Below, in pieces: positions 25,634-35,446 of a stretch of DNA of 64,000 bases. The notes under the pieces are model-generated. The model worked only from the letters and a program-made list of their open reading frames with translations, had not been told where the DNA came from and searched no databases. Source of the DNA: Shewanella litoralis (GTDB lineage Bacteria > Pseudomonadota > Gammaproteobacteria > Enterobacterales > Shewanellaceae); NCBI RefSeq assembly GCF_009828585.1, contig NZ_WSRZ01000011.1, positions 1 through 64,000 on the forward strand, in the 5' to 3' direction. The translations under genes were made by a program, and so were the position numbers. The stretch's first letter is position 1, and each line of letters begins with the position of its first letter.

Positions 25634-27328
25634 TTATTCTCGCCACTTAGCTTGTGCCCATACCGCTAATTTTTCACGGAAAATTTTGGCGTTATGGCGC
25701 ACATCGACCGGAAAGTCTGGATGAATTAAAAAGCGGTTAATGCCTTCGGTGTGCGGGTATTGTTCAGCGAGCTTAATCAAGTCTTGGTACAGTACGTTAG
25801 CGGTTGAACATACGATGTCTTTGTTTAACTCAATACACACCACAGGTACTGTATCGCCCGCAACTTCAACGCCTACGATGGCAGAGCGTTTCACTTGCGG
25901 ATGGGTATTAAATACGCGCTCACAAGGAATAGTATAAAAACGTTTAAGCTTCTGTTGGCCACGTTTGGCGTCGACAATATGCCCTTTGCGGCCGCACATC
26001 CACAATAAGCCGTCATCGTCGAGATAACCTACATCGCCCATACGATGGCGATAAACTTCACCGTCGAAAATTTTGGCATTTTTGGTGGCTTGTTGACGCT
26101 GATAATATGATTGGCTAACCATAGGGCCACTGACTACGATTTCACCGATGTGGTTTGGCGCCAACGGCGTAACGTTATCCCAACGTGGCATCGGCTGATC
26201 GCTTATTGCAATAATGCTGATGTTAACCGACGAAATCGGTTTGCCGACACAAATGCCTTTGCCCTGATCGGTCAATTCACTGGTGGTAAATAGCGCGTCG
26301 CTACCAATCATACTGATGGGTAATGACTCTGTCGCGCCATAAGAGTTCAGCACTTGCACCCCAGGGTTGAGCATTTTACTGAAACGTTTAATCGAGCTAA
26401 TGGTCGCGGGTGCACCTGCTGAAATGACTCGCTTAACGCTGTTTAGTTTATGTTGTGTTTGCTCGCCAGCCTGGCCAAGGCGTTCAAGTAATGCTGGGTT
26501 AACAAACATGTTGCTGCATTGATATTGCTCGATAGCGGCAAACAAGTTAGCAGGGTTGGCGGTAATGGGTTTACTGGCGTCCATGTCAGGCACAATTGAG
26601 GCCATGCCAAGCGCTGGACCAAATAGTGAAAACAGCGGAAAGGTCGCTAAATCACGCTCACCAGGGGCAATACCATAATCATCTTTTAATGCGCTGATTT
26701 GCGCTTCAAACATGGCATGGCTGTATACCACACCTTTGGGCGTACCTGTGCTACCACTGGTAAACAAAATGGCGGCCATATCATCTGGTTTTAACAAGGC
26801 CATTTCAAAGGGATAAGCTTCATTTCGGCCAATTTCAGTAATGGTTTCAAGGCTTGTGGCGTTGGCTAACCAGCGCTGTAACCCTGAGCCGCCGACATTA
26901 ATGACCTGTTTTACACTGCCCTTGCCCCAGCCGAGGATACGTCTGGCAATATGCGCTTTTGGAATACCGATAAAGGCGTCTGGTTGCGACTCTTCAAAAC
27001 ACTGTTTAAGGTTTTTGATGCCCATGCCTGGGTCAACCAAAATAGGAATGATCCCGGCTTTGAACAAGGCAAAGGTTAACGAGAAAAACTCAATGCTTGG
27101 GGTAACCATTAACACGGCTTTCATGCCGCGGGTAATGCCGTATTGAATAAGCCCTTTGGCAATCATGTCTGATTGTTGGTGTAAGCTGGCAAAGTCAATT
27201 TCCTGGTAAGTAAACTGACCTTGCTTAGCGTGTTGTACGGCAACAGCTAAGCCCGTTGGCATGTTTTGCGCAGCACGCTTAAGGTGCTGGCAGATGTTGG
27301 CATTAGCTTGAGTGGATGTTTGAGTCAT
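25634..27328 (-). CDS. oleC: OleC beta-lactone synthetase (AMP-dependent ligase family)
   Basis: An ANL-superfamily enzyme that in the Ole pathway uses ATP to turn the 2-alkyl-3-hydroxy acid into a beta-lactone. Motifs seen: the P-loop [17 protein letters not shown] (~195-211), NSYGATES (~330) and [23 protein letters not shown] (~445). Length about 564. The frame can open at an ATG at 27358, but that codon directly abuts a terminator-like hairpin, so the internal ATG before MTQTSTQ (27328) is preferred. Neighbouring oleA, oleB and oleD make the assignment firm. Confidence 0.92.
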   Translation of the reverse strand: MTQTSTQANANICQHLKRAAQNMPTGLAVAVQHAKQGQFTYQEIDFASLHQQSDMIAKGLIQYGITRGMKAVLMVTPSIEFFSLTFALFKAGIIPILVDPGMGIKNLKQCFEESQPDAFIGIPKAHIARRILGWGKGSVKQVINVGGSGLQRWLANATSLETITEIGRNEAYPFEMALLKPDDMAAILFTSGSTGTPKGVVYSHAMFEAQISALKDDYGIAPGERDLATFPLFSLFGPALGMASIVPDMDASKPITANPANLFAAIEQYQCSNMFVNPALLERLGQAGEQTQHKLNSVKRVISAGAPATISSIKRFSKMLNPGVQVLNSYGATESLPISMIGSDALFTTSELTDQGKGICVGKPISSVNISIIAISDQPMPRWDNVTPLAPNHIGEIVVSGPMVSQSYYQRQQATKNAKIFDGEVYRHRMGDVGYLDDDGLLWMCGRKGHIVDAKRGQQKLKRFYTIPCERVFNTHPQVKRSAIVGVEVAGDTVPVVCIELNKDIVCSTANVLYQDLIKLAEQYPHTEGINRFLIHPDFPVDVRHNAKIFREKLAVWAQAKWRE

Positions 27329-27358
27329 AAGCAATCTTTGTAGGCGGTTAACATACAT

Positions 27359-27380
27359 AAAAGGCTCAAATGAGCCTTTT
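27359..27380 (-). terminator. Terminator-like hairpin between oleB and oleC
   Basis: A perfect 10-bp stem AAAAGGCTCA / TGAGCCTTTT with a 2-base loop, ending in four T residues on either strand. It lies 6 bp after the oleB stop and 31 bp before the chosen oleC start, so it could reduce transcription into oleC-oleD. Confidence 0.75.
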
Positions 27381-27385
27381 ATTGT

Positions 27386-28261
27386 TTAGTTTTGCGCGAT
27401 AAAGTCTTTAATTAAGCCTATCACTTCGTCGCTGGCGTCTTCGAGAATGTAATGACCGCAGTCTGCAAACTCGTGTACCTGAGCATGTGGCATACGCTGG
27501 CGCCACTCTGCTAAAAAGTACTTGTCGAATACAAAATCTTGTAAGCCAAAACAAATCAAGGTGGGTACGGTCGCAAATTGATTTAAGCTGTCGCCAATAC
27601 TGGTCACTAAATCGTAGTTGCGATCGCCTGGCTTTAATGGAATATCTTGCACAAAACGTAAAGTCGAAATGCGGTTTTTCCATGAGTCAAACGGCGCTAC
27701 ATAAGCTTCGCGCACTTCTTTGCTCATGGGCTTACGCTTAACGCCCACATACGATGCAGCAGATGAAAACGCATTTAAACCGCGAACGAGTAAGGTGCCT
27801 AATAAGGTTTCACGGCAAATCCATAATGCCCAAGGAAACGGCTTGGTTTTAGGCAAATGAAACGCTGCCGTGTTTAAACACACAATGCGTTTGATGCGAT
27901 CAGGATGACGAGCGGCAAAGCCCATGCCGATCATTCCACCCCAGTCATGTACCACTAAAGTGATGTTTTGTTTAACATCGAGGCTGTCGAGCAAGGCTTC
28001 TAGGTCGTCAATACGATTATTTAAGGTGTAGTCGTATTGTGGATCATCGGGTTTGTCTGAATAACCACAACCAATATGGTCTGGTACGATACATTGATGC
28101 TGGTCGCTCAATGCACTGACCAGGTTACGATAATAGTAGCTCCAGCTAGGATTACCGTGCACCATCACCACTGGCTCACCCTGGCCTTCATTGATGTAGT
28201 GCAGTTTATTGCCGTTACGGTCTAAATAATGACTTTTAAAGGGCAGTAAGTTGTCTTGCAT
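27386..28261 (-). CDS. oleB: OleB alpha/beta hydrolase (beta-lactone decarboxylase)
   Basis: A haloalkane-dehalogenase-like alpha/beta hydrolase that removes CO2 from the OleC beta-lactone to give the cis-olefin. Oxyanion region HGNPSW (35-40), nucleophile elbow VHDWGG with Asp106 (as in dehalogenases and OleB), and the C-terminal CGHYILED carrying the catalytic His are visible. Length is 291. It is 57 bp after oleA. It stands alone here rather than fused to OleC, which is the case in some bacteria. Confidence 0.92.
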   Translation of the reverse strand: MQDNLLPFKSHYLDRNGNKLHYINEGQGEPVVMVHGNPSWSYYYRNLVSALSDQHQCIVPDHIGCGYSDKPDDPQYDYTLNNRIDDLEALLDSLDVKQNITLVVHDWGGMIGMGFAARHPDRIKRIVCLNTAAFHLPKTKPFPWALWICRETLLGTLLVRGLNAFSSAASYVGVKRKPMSKEVREAYVAPFDSWKNRISTLRFVQDIPLKPGDRNYDLVTSIGDSLNQFATVPTLICFGLQDFVFDKYFLAEWRQRMPHAQVHEFADCGHYILEDASDEVIGLIKDFIAQN

Positions 28262-28318
28262 GTTGCATCCTGTAAACTATTTTTATAATGAAATGCAAAA
28301 ATTAGCGCAGCCTTAGGC

Positions 28319-29368
28319 TTACCACTTAATCCCTAACATCATGCAGTTTAAACCACTGCCTATTCCTAAAAAGCTGACTTGATCGCCAACACGTAAAAAA
28401 CCTGCGTCGTGCGCGATGGCGGCGGTTACCGGTAGCGATACCGTACCCATGTTGCCAAGCTTTTGATAAGTTGGATATTCTTTCTCGTGCGGAATGTTAA
28501 GTGCATTTAGTACCTGGCGACGGTTTGATGCGCCAACCTGATGACAAATCACTTTATCAACCTGCTCCACTACCCAATCACGCTGGGCTAAAAAGTGCTC
28601 CCAGGTGTGTTTTGCAAGCTCAACGCCTTCTTTTAATAATGTGACTGCGTCGGTGCGCATAAACTCGCGATACAACAAGTGCCCTGCTTCTTGCAGGCCC
28701 CATTGACACAACTGATGATGCTCAGGGGCAGACAAATGACTGGCACCCAATAATTGATGCTGACGAGTGGTTGTGAGCGGTAAAGTGCCGTCGGTTAAAA
28801 TCACGGCTATTGCGCCAGAGCCACCGGTTAAGGTTGCAAGTGATTGGGCAAAATTTTGCATTGTGGGTTCGGCCAGCATGTGATCGATAGTGGCATCGAC
28901 AATGTCGCGCGCCGATTCACAAGACACCACCATACCCGCTTTAATTTGGCCCAATTCGATACGGTTAGCGATGTCTAAAATGCCAGACAGTACGCCTAGG
29001 CAGGCATTACTGATGTCGTAAATGGCAGTGTCTTTTGAGACGCCAAGCTCTGCAGCAATACGACATGCGGTAGCCGGTTCGTGTTGGTCACGACATACGC
29101 CGGTATACACCACGGCGCCAAGCTCGCTGACATTAATGCCAGTCTCGTTAACTGCTTTGCGTGCAGCAGCAATTGCACCGTCGGATAAACGATGACCTTT
29201 AGGCCACCAGCGACGCTCGGTAATTCCGGTTAATGCGGCAAGTTGCCCCATTGGAATGCGAAACTTTTGATATAGCGGTGCTAAGCGAGATTCTAAATCG
29301 CTACTCGACACTACTTGTGGTGCTAGCTCATAGGCCAGACTATTGATAAAGACGCGTGAATATTTCAT
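28319..29368 (-). CDS. oleA: OleA acyl-CoA condensing thiolase
   Basis: A thiolase-fold (KAS III-like) enzyme that joins two long-chain acyl-CoAs head to head to a 2-alkyl-3-ketoacid, the entry step to long-chain olefins. Active-site Cys123 in SNACLGVL, His in VICHQVGASNRR and Asn in LGNMGTVS form the expected triad; a Glu-rich ATACR loop (~100) is also typical. The frame extends twelve codons upstream, but the N-terminus MKYSRVFINSLAYELAP is the standard start of the family, so 29368 is used (349 residues). The cluster suggests synthesis of polyunsaturated hydrocarbons of the kind made by Shewanella. Confidence 0.95.
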   Translation of the reverse strand: MKYSRVFINSLAYELAPQVVSSSDLESRLAPLYQKFRIPMGQLAALTGITERRWWPKGHRLSDGAIAAARKAVNETGINVSELGAVVYTGVCRDQHEPATACRIAAELGVSKDTAIYDISNACLGVLSGILDIANRIELGQIKAGMVVSCESARDIVDATIDHMLAEPTMQNFAQSLATLTGGSGAIAVILTDGTLPLTTTRQHQLLGASHLSAPEHHQLCQWGLQEAGHLLYREFMRTDAVTLLKEGVELAKHTWEHFLAQRDWVVEQVDKVICHQVGASNRRQVLNALNIPHEKEYPTYQKLGNMGTVSLPVTAAIAHDAGFLRVGDQVSFLGIGSGLNCMMLGIKW

Positions 29369-29620
29369 TAAACCGTATAATTCGCTTCGCTCTAGCAAGC
29401 CCAAAAGCCTCTAGAATAGTTGTTATTCGTTATTAACCCGCCATTTGAACAAGAATGGCATGATTATTCAATCAAAAACCGCAGCTAACTCGGCTTATTT
29501 GACGTTTTTTTTACGGCTTTGTGAATGCTGTTGATTAACTAGCATCTTGATTATTACAGACTTAAGTTAAATAAAATAGCTTAAACAAAGGCTTAATAAT
29601 AAAACTGCTTATTAACGTGC

Positions 29621-30907
29621 TTAAGCTGTTGTTTTAATTGCCTGGATAAACGCATTTCTTGGTGTGACACTGTTTGCACAAAATTCACTCAATGAAACGT
29701 CATATCCATGTTGTTGCAAAAAACAGACTCGGTCGAGTAACAACCACATTTCGAGTGCACGACGAAATAAATGCGCGACTAAGTCTATGCGCTTTGTAAG
29801 CCGTTGTCGCGCTATTCCGCGTTGTAACAATGCATCAAAATCGATGTCGTTAGGTAGCGCTAACTGTTTGTAATGTGCAGCCCAAAGACAAAAATCGGTA
29901 AAGCTGCCACTGAGTTGGCTTTGTTTAATCGTCGGCACAGGTAAATAGGCATCAATACCTCGAATTTGGCGTTGCAAACAATCAAACCCTAACCGCCATG
30001 ACACTTCTTGTAACCTTAATGCCTGTTGTTTAGGGCTGGCAATCACGCTTTGTTGTAATGGCAGTTGTAGGTCATGCCTTGAAAGCTTAATTTGACTGGC
30101 TTTGGCCTGAATCGATAGTGGTTGGTAATGCGAGTCTTGAATTAAATGGTAACAGCAAGGCGAAATTGAAATCGCCTGAGTGTTGGTCTTAGTCGCAAGG
30201 TTTAACAAGCGCACATGTAAATCGCCGCAGGCATGCAATGCAATGGCGTGTTGCTGCGGATAAAAAATGCTCTCATTGGGGTTAAGCGGCGCAAATGCAT
30301 CGGCACAGATAAAGCGCTGTGGTAATTGCCATTGTGTAGCAAACGCTTGGCCTTGTTCGCATAAACTGGCTTGCCATTCAAGGCTGGTCACTTGTACTTG
30401 TTGCTGCTTGGCAACTAAACGGCCTAAATGCCCTTTGCCTGCGCACCATTCTAATATGGGTAAAGGCGTTAATGTCGTTTGGTATTGCGGGTTTATTTGC
30501 TCAGCAAAAGCGGTAATTTGTTGCCACTTCCGGCCTTTTATATGGGCGCTAAAATGAGCTAAATCCGCTTGCTGCTGGGCTGTCGGCTCTGCTGTGCTCA
30601 AGCTTGTAGGCAAAGTGATGACTAACAAGCTTAATCGCTCAATTAATTCATCTGCCTTTGGATTATCGCTTTGTTTTATGTCGCTTATGAGGCTAGGTAA
30701 TAATGCATGTACAAGCTTATGCTGGTCTGCATCAATCGCATCAATTTCAGCATCGTCTAATTGCCATACTGTTTGCGCTAAACAAGGAAATGCCTGCTGC
30801 CAGGGTAAGTGGTCACACTCAAAGGCCACCAGCTGCCATAAGGGTTTTAATGCTTCAAGCAATGAGTCGAGTGATTGAAAAGACTGTTGATAATCGAGTG
30901 CTGACAT
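29621..30907 (-). CDS. SAM-dependent methyltransferase-like protein
   Basis: A large protein (428 residues from the chosen ATG) with a class I methyltransferase core: motif I EWCAGKGHLGRLVA (~165), an acidic LEWQ at the end of strand 2, and AIALHACGDLHVRLL (~235) followed by SPCCYHL. This CGDLH/PCCYH pattern belongs to the Methyltransf_32 group, with METTL25-like relatives. The substrate is unknown; a role in RNA or protein methylation is a guess. The frame can be extended to 30991 but would then overlap the divergent DUF1289 gene, so MSALDYQQSF is preferred as start. It is 252 bp upstream of oleA in the same direction. Confidence 0.75.
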   Translation of the reverse strand: MSALDYQQSFQSLDSLLEALKPLWQLVAFECDHLPWQQAFPCLAQTVWQLDDAEIDAIDADQHKLVHALLPSLISDIKQSDNPKADELIERLSLLVITLPTSLSTAEPTAQQQADLAHFSAHIKGRKWQQITAFAEQINPQYQTTLTPLPILEWCAGKGHLGRLVAKQQQVQVTSLEWQASLCEQGQAFATQWQLPQRFICADAFAPLNPNESIFYPQQHAIALHACGDLHVRLLNLATKTNTQAISISPCCYHLIQDSHYQPLSIQAKASQIKLSRHDLQLPLQQSVIASPKQQALRLQEVSWRLGFDCLQRQIRGIDAYLPVPTIKQSQLSGSFTDFCLWAAHYKQLALPNDIDFDALLQRGIARQRLTKRIDLVAHLFRRALEMWLLLDRVCFLQQHGYDVSLSEFCANSVTPRNAFIQAIKTTA

Positions 30908-30985
30908 ATTGGTATTACAGTTAACCTTAGGCGATTGAAATGATAGGATGCACGGCATTGAACACCCAAACCGGAATTGTAAACT

Positions 30986-31216
30986 ATGCACTCGCCTTGT
31001 GTCGCCCGCTGTGGCTTAAATGCTGACGATTATTGTATGGGCTGTTTTCGCCACATTGACGAAATTGTGATTTGGTCACAAGCCACAGATCAGCAAAAAC
31101 AACAGATTTTGGATAAGCTAGACGATAGAAAGCAACTATTTATGGGCGACAGTAACAACAAAACCTTGTCACGCGCCCAATGGCTAGCTGCAGAAAAGCG
31201 TATCAACAAGAGGTAA
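30986..31216 (+). CDS. DUF1289 small Cys-rich protein
   Basis: 76 residues with the DUF1289 signature CVARCGLNADDYCMGCFRH: four Cys in C-x3-C-x7-C-x2-C spacing, suggestive of a small metal site. The remainder is helical (DQQKQQILDKLDDRK). Function is unknown; members are common in proteobacteria. It is divergent from the methyltransferase gene with a ~80-bp shared promoter gap, and a repeat array begins 10 bp after its stop. Confidence 0.85.
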   Translation: MHSPCVARCGLNADDYCMGCFRHIDEIVIWSQATDQQKQQILDKLDDRKQLFMGDSNNKTLSRAQWLAAEKRINKR

Positions 31217-31990
31217 AAAACTAACAGCCAACACCTGGATTCCGGCTCAAAAGCATTGCCGGAACGACGTAGTAGTGGGCGGTATTTGAATACGTATGAG
31301 CAAACAACGTAGTAGTGAATAGTGTCTGAATACGAATGAGCAAACGATGTGGTAGTGAACCGTGTTTGCTACTGCCCTATGCCGTCATCCCTGAGATCTG
31401 TTATCAGGGATCCAGGTGTTTCTTATATTTAAGGTTCTAGGAGCTCGCAAGCTCGCCCAGCGCGGACTTCGTCCTTCTAGGTTCTAGGTAAAGCTTGGTC
31501 CCACCCGCACGTCATCCCTGAGTGCTTGTATCAGGGATCCAGGTGTTTCTTTAAAATCAGGTACTAGGTACTAGGTTCTAGGTAAAGCAATCGCCCCATT
31601 CGCCCGTCATCTTCTTGCCCGTCATCCCTGAGTGCTCGTATCAGGGATCCAGGTGTTTCTTTAAAATCAGGTTCTAGGTACTAGGTTCTAGGTAAAGCTG
31701 TTGCTCTACCCGCCCGTCATCCCCGAGATCTCTTATCAGGGATCCAGGTGTTTCTTAGATTCTAGAAGGACGAAGTCCGCTCTCTGGCGAGCTTGCGAGT
31801 TCCTAGAGTCTAGGGCCTAAAACCCCAAAGCCAACACCTGGATTCCGGCTAAAAAGCATTGCCGGAACGACGTGGTAGTGGGCGTCATCGGAATACGAAT
31901 GAGCAAACAACAGAGTAGTCTGCGTCATCGGAAAACGAATGAGCAAACGACGGAGTCGTCGGCGTTGTTTGAATGATGAAGTGCGGGCGT
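31217..31990. repeat. Second palindromic repeat array
   Basis: It begins with an A-form copy (31231) and three GTTTG/CAAAC-type units, then B-form copies near 31383, 31510, 31619 and 31716, and ends with an A-form copy at 31831. Two 45-bp elements face each other (31437-31480 reversed, 31762-31806 forward). TTCTAGG/TACTAGG heptamers fill the gaps (31560-31700). No gene is present. Confidence 0.92.
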
Positions 31991-32010
31991 TGTCCAAAAG
32001 CGGGGGAAAC

Positions 32011-32376
32011 CTACTTCTTCTCCATCATCGCTTTTAAGTCTGCAAACGGGTTGAAGGTGGCGGCTTCTTGTTTGGCTTCTTTGGTGCTGCCGTAGCGGAT
32101 GAGTTCTTCAAATCGTGAGTGTTCATTGTCATGACAGTACAGGCATAATAATTCCCAGTTGGTGCCATCTGAAGGATTATTATCATGGTTATGATCGCGG
32201 TGGTGAACCGTGAGTTCTGACAAATTTTTATGGGTGAATTCGCGGGTGCAGCGGCCACAGACCCATGGGTATAATTTAAGTGCTTGTTCGCGATAGCCCT
32301 TTTCACGGGTGGCTTTGTAGTCGCGGGCTTCTGCTAAGACTTTGTCTAATTTACTTGGATTTTGATTGGTTGACAT
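32011..32376 (-). CDS. yajD: YajD-type HNH nuclease-like protein
   Basis: 121 residues with an HNH zinc-finger nuclease fold: CGRCTREF (first CxxC), the catalytic TVHHRDHNHDNNPSDGTNWELLCLYCHDNEH region containing the HH/N/H residues and the second CxxC. The N-terminal helix is basic (AEARDYKATREKGYREQALK). Members of this family are widespread; their biological role is not settled. It stands alone at the right edge of a palindromic repeat array, ~85 bp from the BCCT transporter gene. Confidence 0.88.
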   Translation of the reverse strand: MSTNQNPSKLDKVLAEARDYKATREKGYREQALKLYPWVCGRCTREFTHKNLSELTVHHRDHNHDNNPSDGTNWELLCLYCHDNEHSRFEELIRYGSTKEAKQEAATFNPFADLKAMMEKK

Positions 32377-32397
32377 GATGCATCACTTATACAAAAA

Positions 32398-32440
32398 AAT
32401 TACCCCAAGGATAATCACTGTTATCGCTTGGGGCAATTGT
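32398..32440 (-). terminator. Terminator of the BCCT transporter gene
   Basis: CCCCAAG and CTTGGGG bracket an interrupted stem (GCGATAAC / ATTATC); on the minus strand the stem is followed by TAATTTTTTTG. It lies ~20 bp after the transporter stop codon. Confidence 0.75.
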
Positions 32441-32461
32441 TTATACGCGGTTATTTGACGA

Positions 32462-34432
32462 TTATTCGGCTACTGGAGCTGAATTCGATAAATAAAGGTA
32501 ATGCAGGTATCGCTCATACTGAGTGATAATGTCGGCAATAATCTGCTCACGGGTGTAACCCATTACATCATATTGCTGTCCACCATGCTCTAGATACACT
32601 TCAACACGATAAAAGGCTTGTTCGACACTCTCATCAGTTAACTCAGCACCTGTCATGGTGTGTGCTCGAATCCGTAAACCATAAGCAAATGCTAACGATT
32701 CGTCGGCACCAATCACCAAACGTACGCGACCATCACGCAATATAATTTCAGCTTGAATGTTTTTAGCCACAAATGTGTCTTTGACTTCATTTAGTGCTGG
32801 ACGAGCAATGGTATCTAAAAACACCTGAGCATCGTGGTGAGTAGGTTGTGACACCAATACATCAAGACGGTCTTGCCAGCTCATGTTGGCTTTTACATAC
32901 TGCACACTGGTGTTGTGCGACTGTACGATGTTGATTTTAAGCCAGTCATCTTGTAATGCTCGGTATAAGCCGACACACATGAATAACATCACAATTAAGA
33001 ATGGTAATGCACTGGCAATCGCGGCAGTTTGCAGAGCTTGTAATCCGCCCGCAACTAACAACACTGATGCAACCACACCTTGTAATAAGGCCCAGAAAAT
33101 ACGTTGCCATACTGGCGCATTTGCATCACCGCCAGAGGTCAGGTTATCAATCACTAATGACCCTGAATCTGATGAGGTTACAAAAAACGTCACCACTAAA
33201 CACAGTGCAATAACAGACAACACGTTAGACATTGGCATATGTTCAAAGAACTTAAACAACGCCACTGACACATCACTTGATACCGCTTCAGCTAAATAGG
33301 TTGCACCGTGGTTCATAATGGCGTCGATTGCTGTGTTACCAAATACGGTCATCCATAGGAAGGTTAACGCGCTGGGTACAAACAACACACCGATTAAGAA
33401 TTCACGAATAGTACGACCACGACTGACGCGGGCAATAAAGGTACCGACAAATGGTGACCATGATATCCACCAACCCCAGTACAATAATGTCCAGCCACCA
33501 ATCCAATCTTCTTTTTGCTGGTAGGCATATAGGTTGAAGGTTTTGCCGACTATGTCGCTTAAATAACTACCGGTGTTTTGCACAAATGCTTGCAGTAACA
33601 TCACGGTTGGACCAAGCAATAATACAAACACAAGTAACAAACAGGCTAGACCAAGGTTAAGCTCACTTAAACGTTTAACCCCTTTGTCTAAACCAGAAAA
33701 CACTGACAAGGTTGCAATACCAGTGATAACAATAATCAAACCAACCTGCACTGTGGTGTTATTTGGAATGTCACTCATTAAGTAACTCAAACCAGAGTTA
33801 ACCTGTAACACACCAAAGCCTAATGACGTGGCCACACCAAACATGGTGCCGATAACGGCAAAGGTATCGACCGCATGGCCGATTGGGCCATAAATACGTT
33901 CGCCAATTAGCGGATATAACGCTGAGCGCGGTAATAGCGGTAGTTTATGACGGTATGAGAAATACGCTAAGCTTAGCGCGACAACGGCATAAATAGCCCA
34001 TGCATGAATACCCCAGTGGAAAAAGGTAATTTTGAGTGCATCTTTGGCTGCCTGAATGGTTTCAGGTGTTGCATCTGGCGGTGCAAGAAAATGCATTACC
34101 GGTTCTGCCACACCAAAAAACATTAAGCCAATACCCATGCCTGCTGAAAACAGCATCGCAATCCAGCTTTTATAGCTGTAATCAGGCACCGCATGATCAG
34201 GGCCTAATTTAATATCACCAAAACGGCTGACCATAACGAAAAGAATAAACAGTAAGAAGATGGCAACGCCCAGAATATAAAGCCAACCCGCTTTAATTTC
34301 TAACCATGACTGTACACTTTTAAAAAAATGGCTGGCGCCTTCTGGCCAAACGGCACAGAGCAACACCATAAAAAAGATAATCACCACCGATGAAAAAAAC
34401 ACCGGCGGATTAATACTCGACTTTATTGACAT
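32462..34432 (-). CDS. betT: BCCT-family choline/betaine-type transporter
   Basis: A secondary transporter for quaternary ammonium compounds driven by H+ or Na+. It has twelve predicted helices; the diagnostic segment GWWISWSPFVGTFIARVSRGRTIREF is at ~320-345, carrying the Trp box of the substrate site, and the glycine-rich stretch MGIGLMFFGVAEP is at ~99-111. A cytoplasmic C-terminal domain of ~130 residues after ~520 is typical of BetT-like members with osmotic control. Length 656. Choline is the likeliest substrate, but glycine betaine or carnitine cannot be excluded. It is a monocistronic unit between two terminators. Confidence 0.88.
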   Translation of the reverse strand: MSIKSSINPPVFFSSVVIIFFMVLLCAVWPEGASHFFKSVQSWLEIKAGWLYILGVAIFLLFILFVMVSRFGDIKLGPDHAVPDYSYKSWIAMLFSAGMGIGLMFFGVAEPVMHFLAPPDATPETIQAAKDALKITFFHWGIHAWAIYAVVALSLAYFSYRHKLPLLPRSALYPLIGERIYGPIGHAVDTFAVIGTMFGVATSLGFGVLQVNSGLSYLMSDIPNNTTVQVGLIIVITGIATLSVFSGLDKGVKRLSELNLGLACLLLVFVLLLGPTVMLLQAFVQNTGSYLSDIVGKTFNLYAYQQKEDWIGGWTLLYWGWWISWSPFVGTFIARVSRGRTIREFLIGVLFVPSALTFLWMTVFGNTAIDAIMNHGATYLAEAVSSDVSVALFKFFEHMPMSNVLSVIALCLVVTFFVTSSDSGSLVIDNLTSGGDANAPVWQRIFWALLQGVVASVLLVAGGLQALQTAAIASALPFLIVMLFMCVGLYRALQDDWLKINIVQSHNTSVQYVKANMSWQDRLDVLVSQPTHHDAQVFLDTIARPALNEVKDTFVAKNIQAEIILRDGRVRLVIGADESLAFAYGLRIRAHTMTGAELTDESVEQAFYRVEVYLEHGGQQYDVMGYTREQIIADIITQYERYLHYLYLSNSAPVAE

Positions 34433-34604
34433 AAAATCTCCAAGATAGAGAAAAATAAAAACAAAATGAGTTGGCCATGAACAAAATTGCTCAAGCCAAC
34501 ATAAATTCTATTTCAATTTGGGATAAGTGCAGATATTACCATAGACAAAAACAAAACAATTGGAAAGTCTGTGGTTTGTGATAAACATTGCGCTTTAATC
34601 GGTA

Positions 34605-34646
34605 TAAAAAAAGATTTCAGCCACAAATTGGGCTGAAACCTTTATT
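34605..34646 (-). terminator. Terminator after the DUF502 gene
   Basis: GGTTTCAGCCC, loop AATTTGT, GGCTGAAATC then TTTTTTT on the minus strand (stem ~10 bp). The plus strand also ends in a weaker T-rich tail. Confidence 0.85.
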
Positions 34647-34711
34647 TTCAATACTTATGTAAGATGCAATGAGACTTAACGAGCGAGTAACGTCAGTGAT
34701 AGTCCTAGACG

Positions 34712-35293
34712 TTATTGCGCTTTACTGTTGGCAATACCTGCGGTTAAGTTAAAGCGCATGGCATCTTCAAATGACCAATCAACAAAGATTAAATCATCAC
34801 GTTTCACCAAACTGGTCACACCGGCCATTTGGTAACTGAGCTGAAATAACACCGGCACCCAATCGCCATCTGGCAGAGCATCGGCTAACGGCTGCGGTGC
34901 TGACTCGCTCATAATAAACCCGACCACATAACTGCCATTGGCTTGTTTCACTAATACGGTTTTTTGGGTTTTAGGCTCGCCGTCGCGGTTCATTAAACTG
35001 GCAATGTCACGAATACTGCCATATACAGATTTAAACAGCGGAAATTTCATCAGTTGCTTTTCAATCCAACCGTAAACCCAGGCGATTGGGCTGACTGAAA
35101 AAAGCAAACCGGCAACAAACACTAGGCTGGCAACCAGACCAAAACCTGCGCCGACAAAAACAGATTGAACACCCACAAGTTCAAGTAATAATTTACCTAA
35201 ACCATCAAGTGATATAAATAGCGACCAAAAAAGCCAAATGGATAACACCATCGGCAATAAATTCATTAAACCACGGGCAAGGGTCTTTTTCAT
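34712..35293 (-). CDS. DUF502 membrane protein
   Basis: About 193 residues with two membrane helices (LMNLLPMVLSIWLFWSLF and a second at ~50-72) and a C-terminal soluble part containing FPLFKSVYGSIRDI, the usual conserved stretch of DUF502. The P-x-V-Y-G/I-x-x-I pattern and the late PDGDWVPVLF are family-like. Function is unknown. A GTG could extend it by three codons; the ATG at 35293 is chosen. No neighbour offers a functional hint. Confidence 0.8.
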   Translation of the reverse strand: MKKTLARGLMNLLPMVLSIWLFWSLFISLDGLGKLLLELVGVQSVFVGAGFGLVASLVFVAGLLFSVSPIAWVYGWIEKQLMKFPLFKSVYGSIRDIASLMNRDGEPKTQKTVLVKQANGSYVVGFIMSESAPQPLADALPDGDWVPVLFQLSYQMAGVTSLVKRDDLIFVDWSFEDAMRFNLTAGIANSKAQ

Positions 35294-35446
35294 TAAACAC
35301 ACAAAAGCAGAAAAAACAGGTCAAAAATGTTAACACAGTTTGCTGATTAGTCACTTCAAATCTACTCACTGTCTATAAGCGACTCACGACCTGAGATCGG
35401 TTAACGGCTATGTGTATCTCAGAACACAGGGTGCAAACATAACAGA

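Noticed and set aside
27359-27380. Possible boundary of two independent transcripts with a promoter for oleC
   Set aside because: No convincing -35/-10 pair was seen in the 31 bases before oleC, so I report only the hairpin and not a separate promoter.
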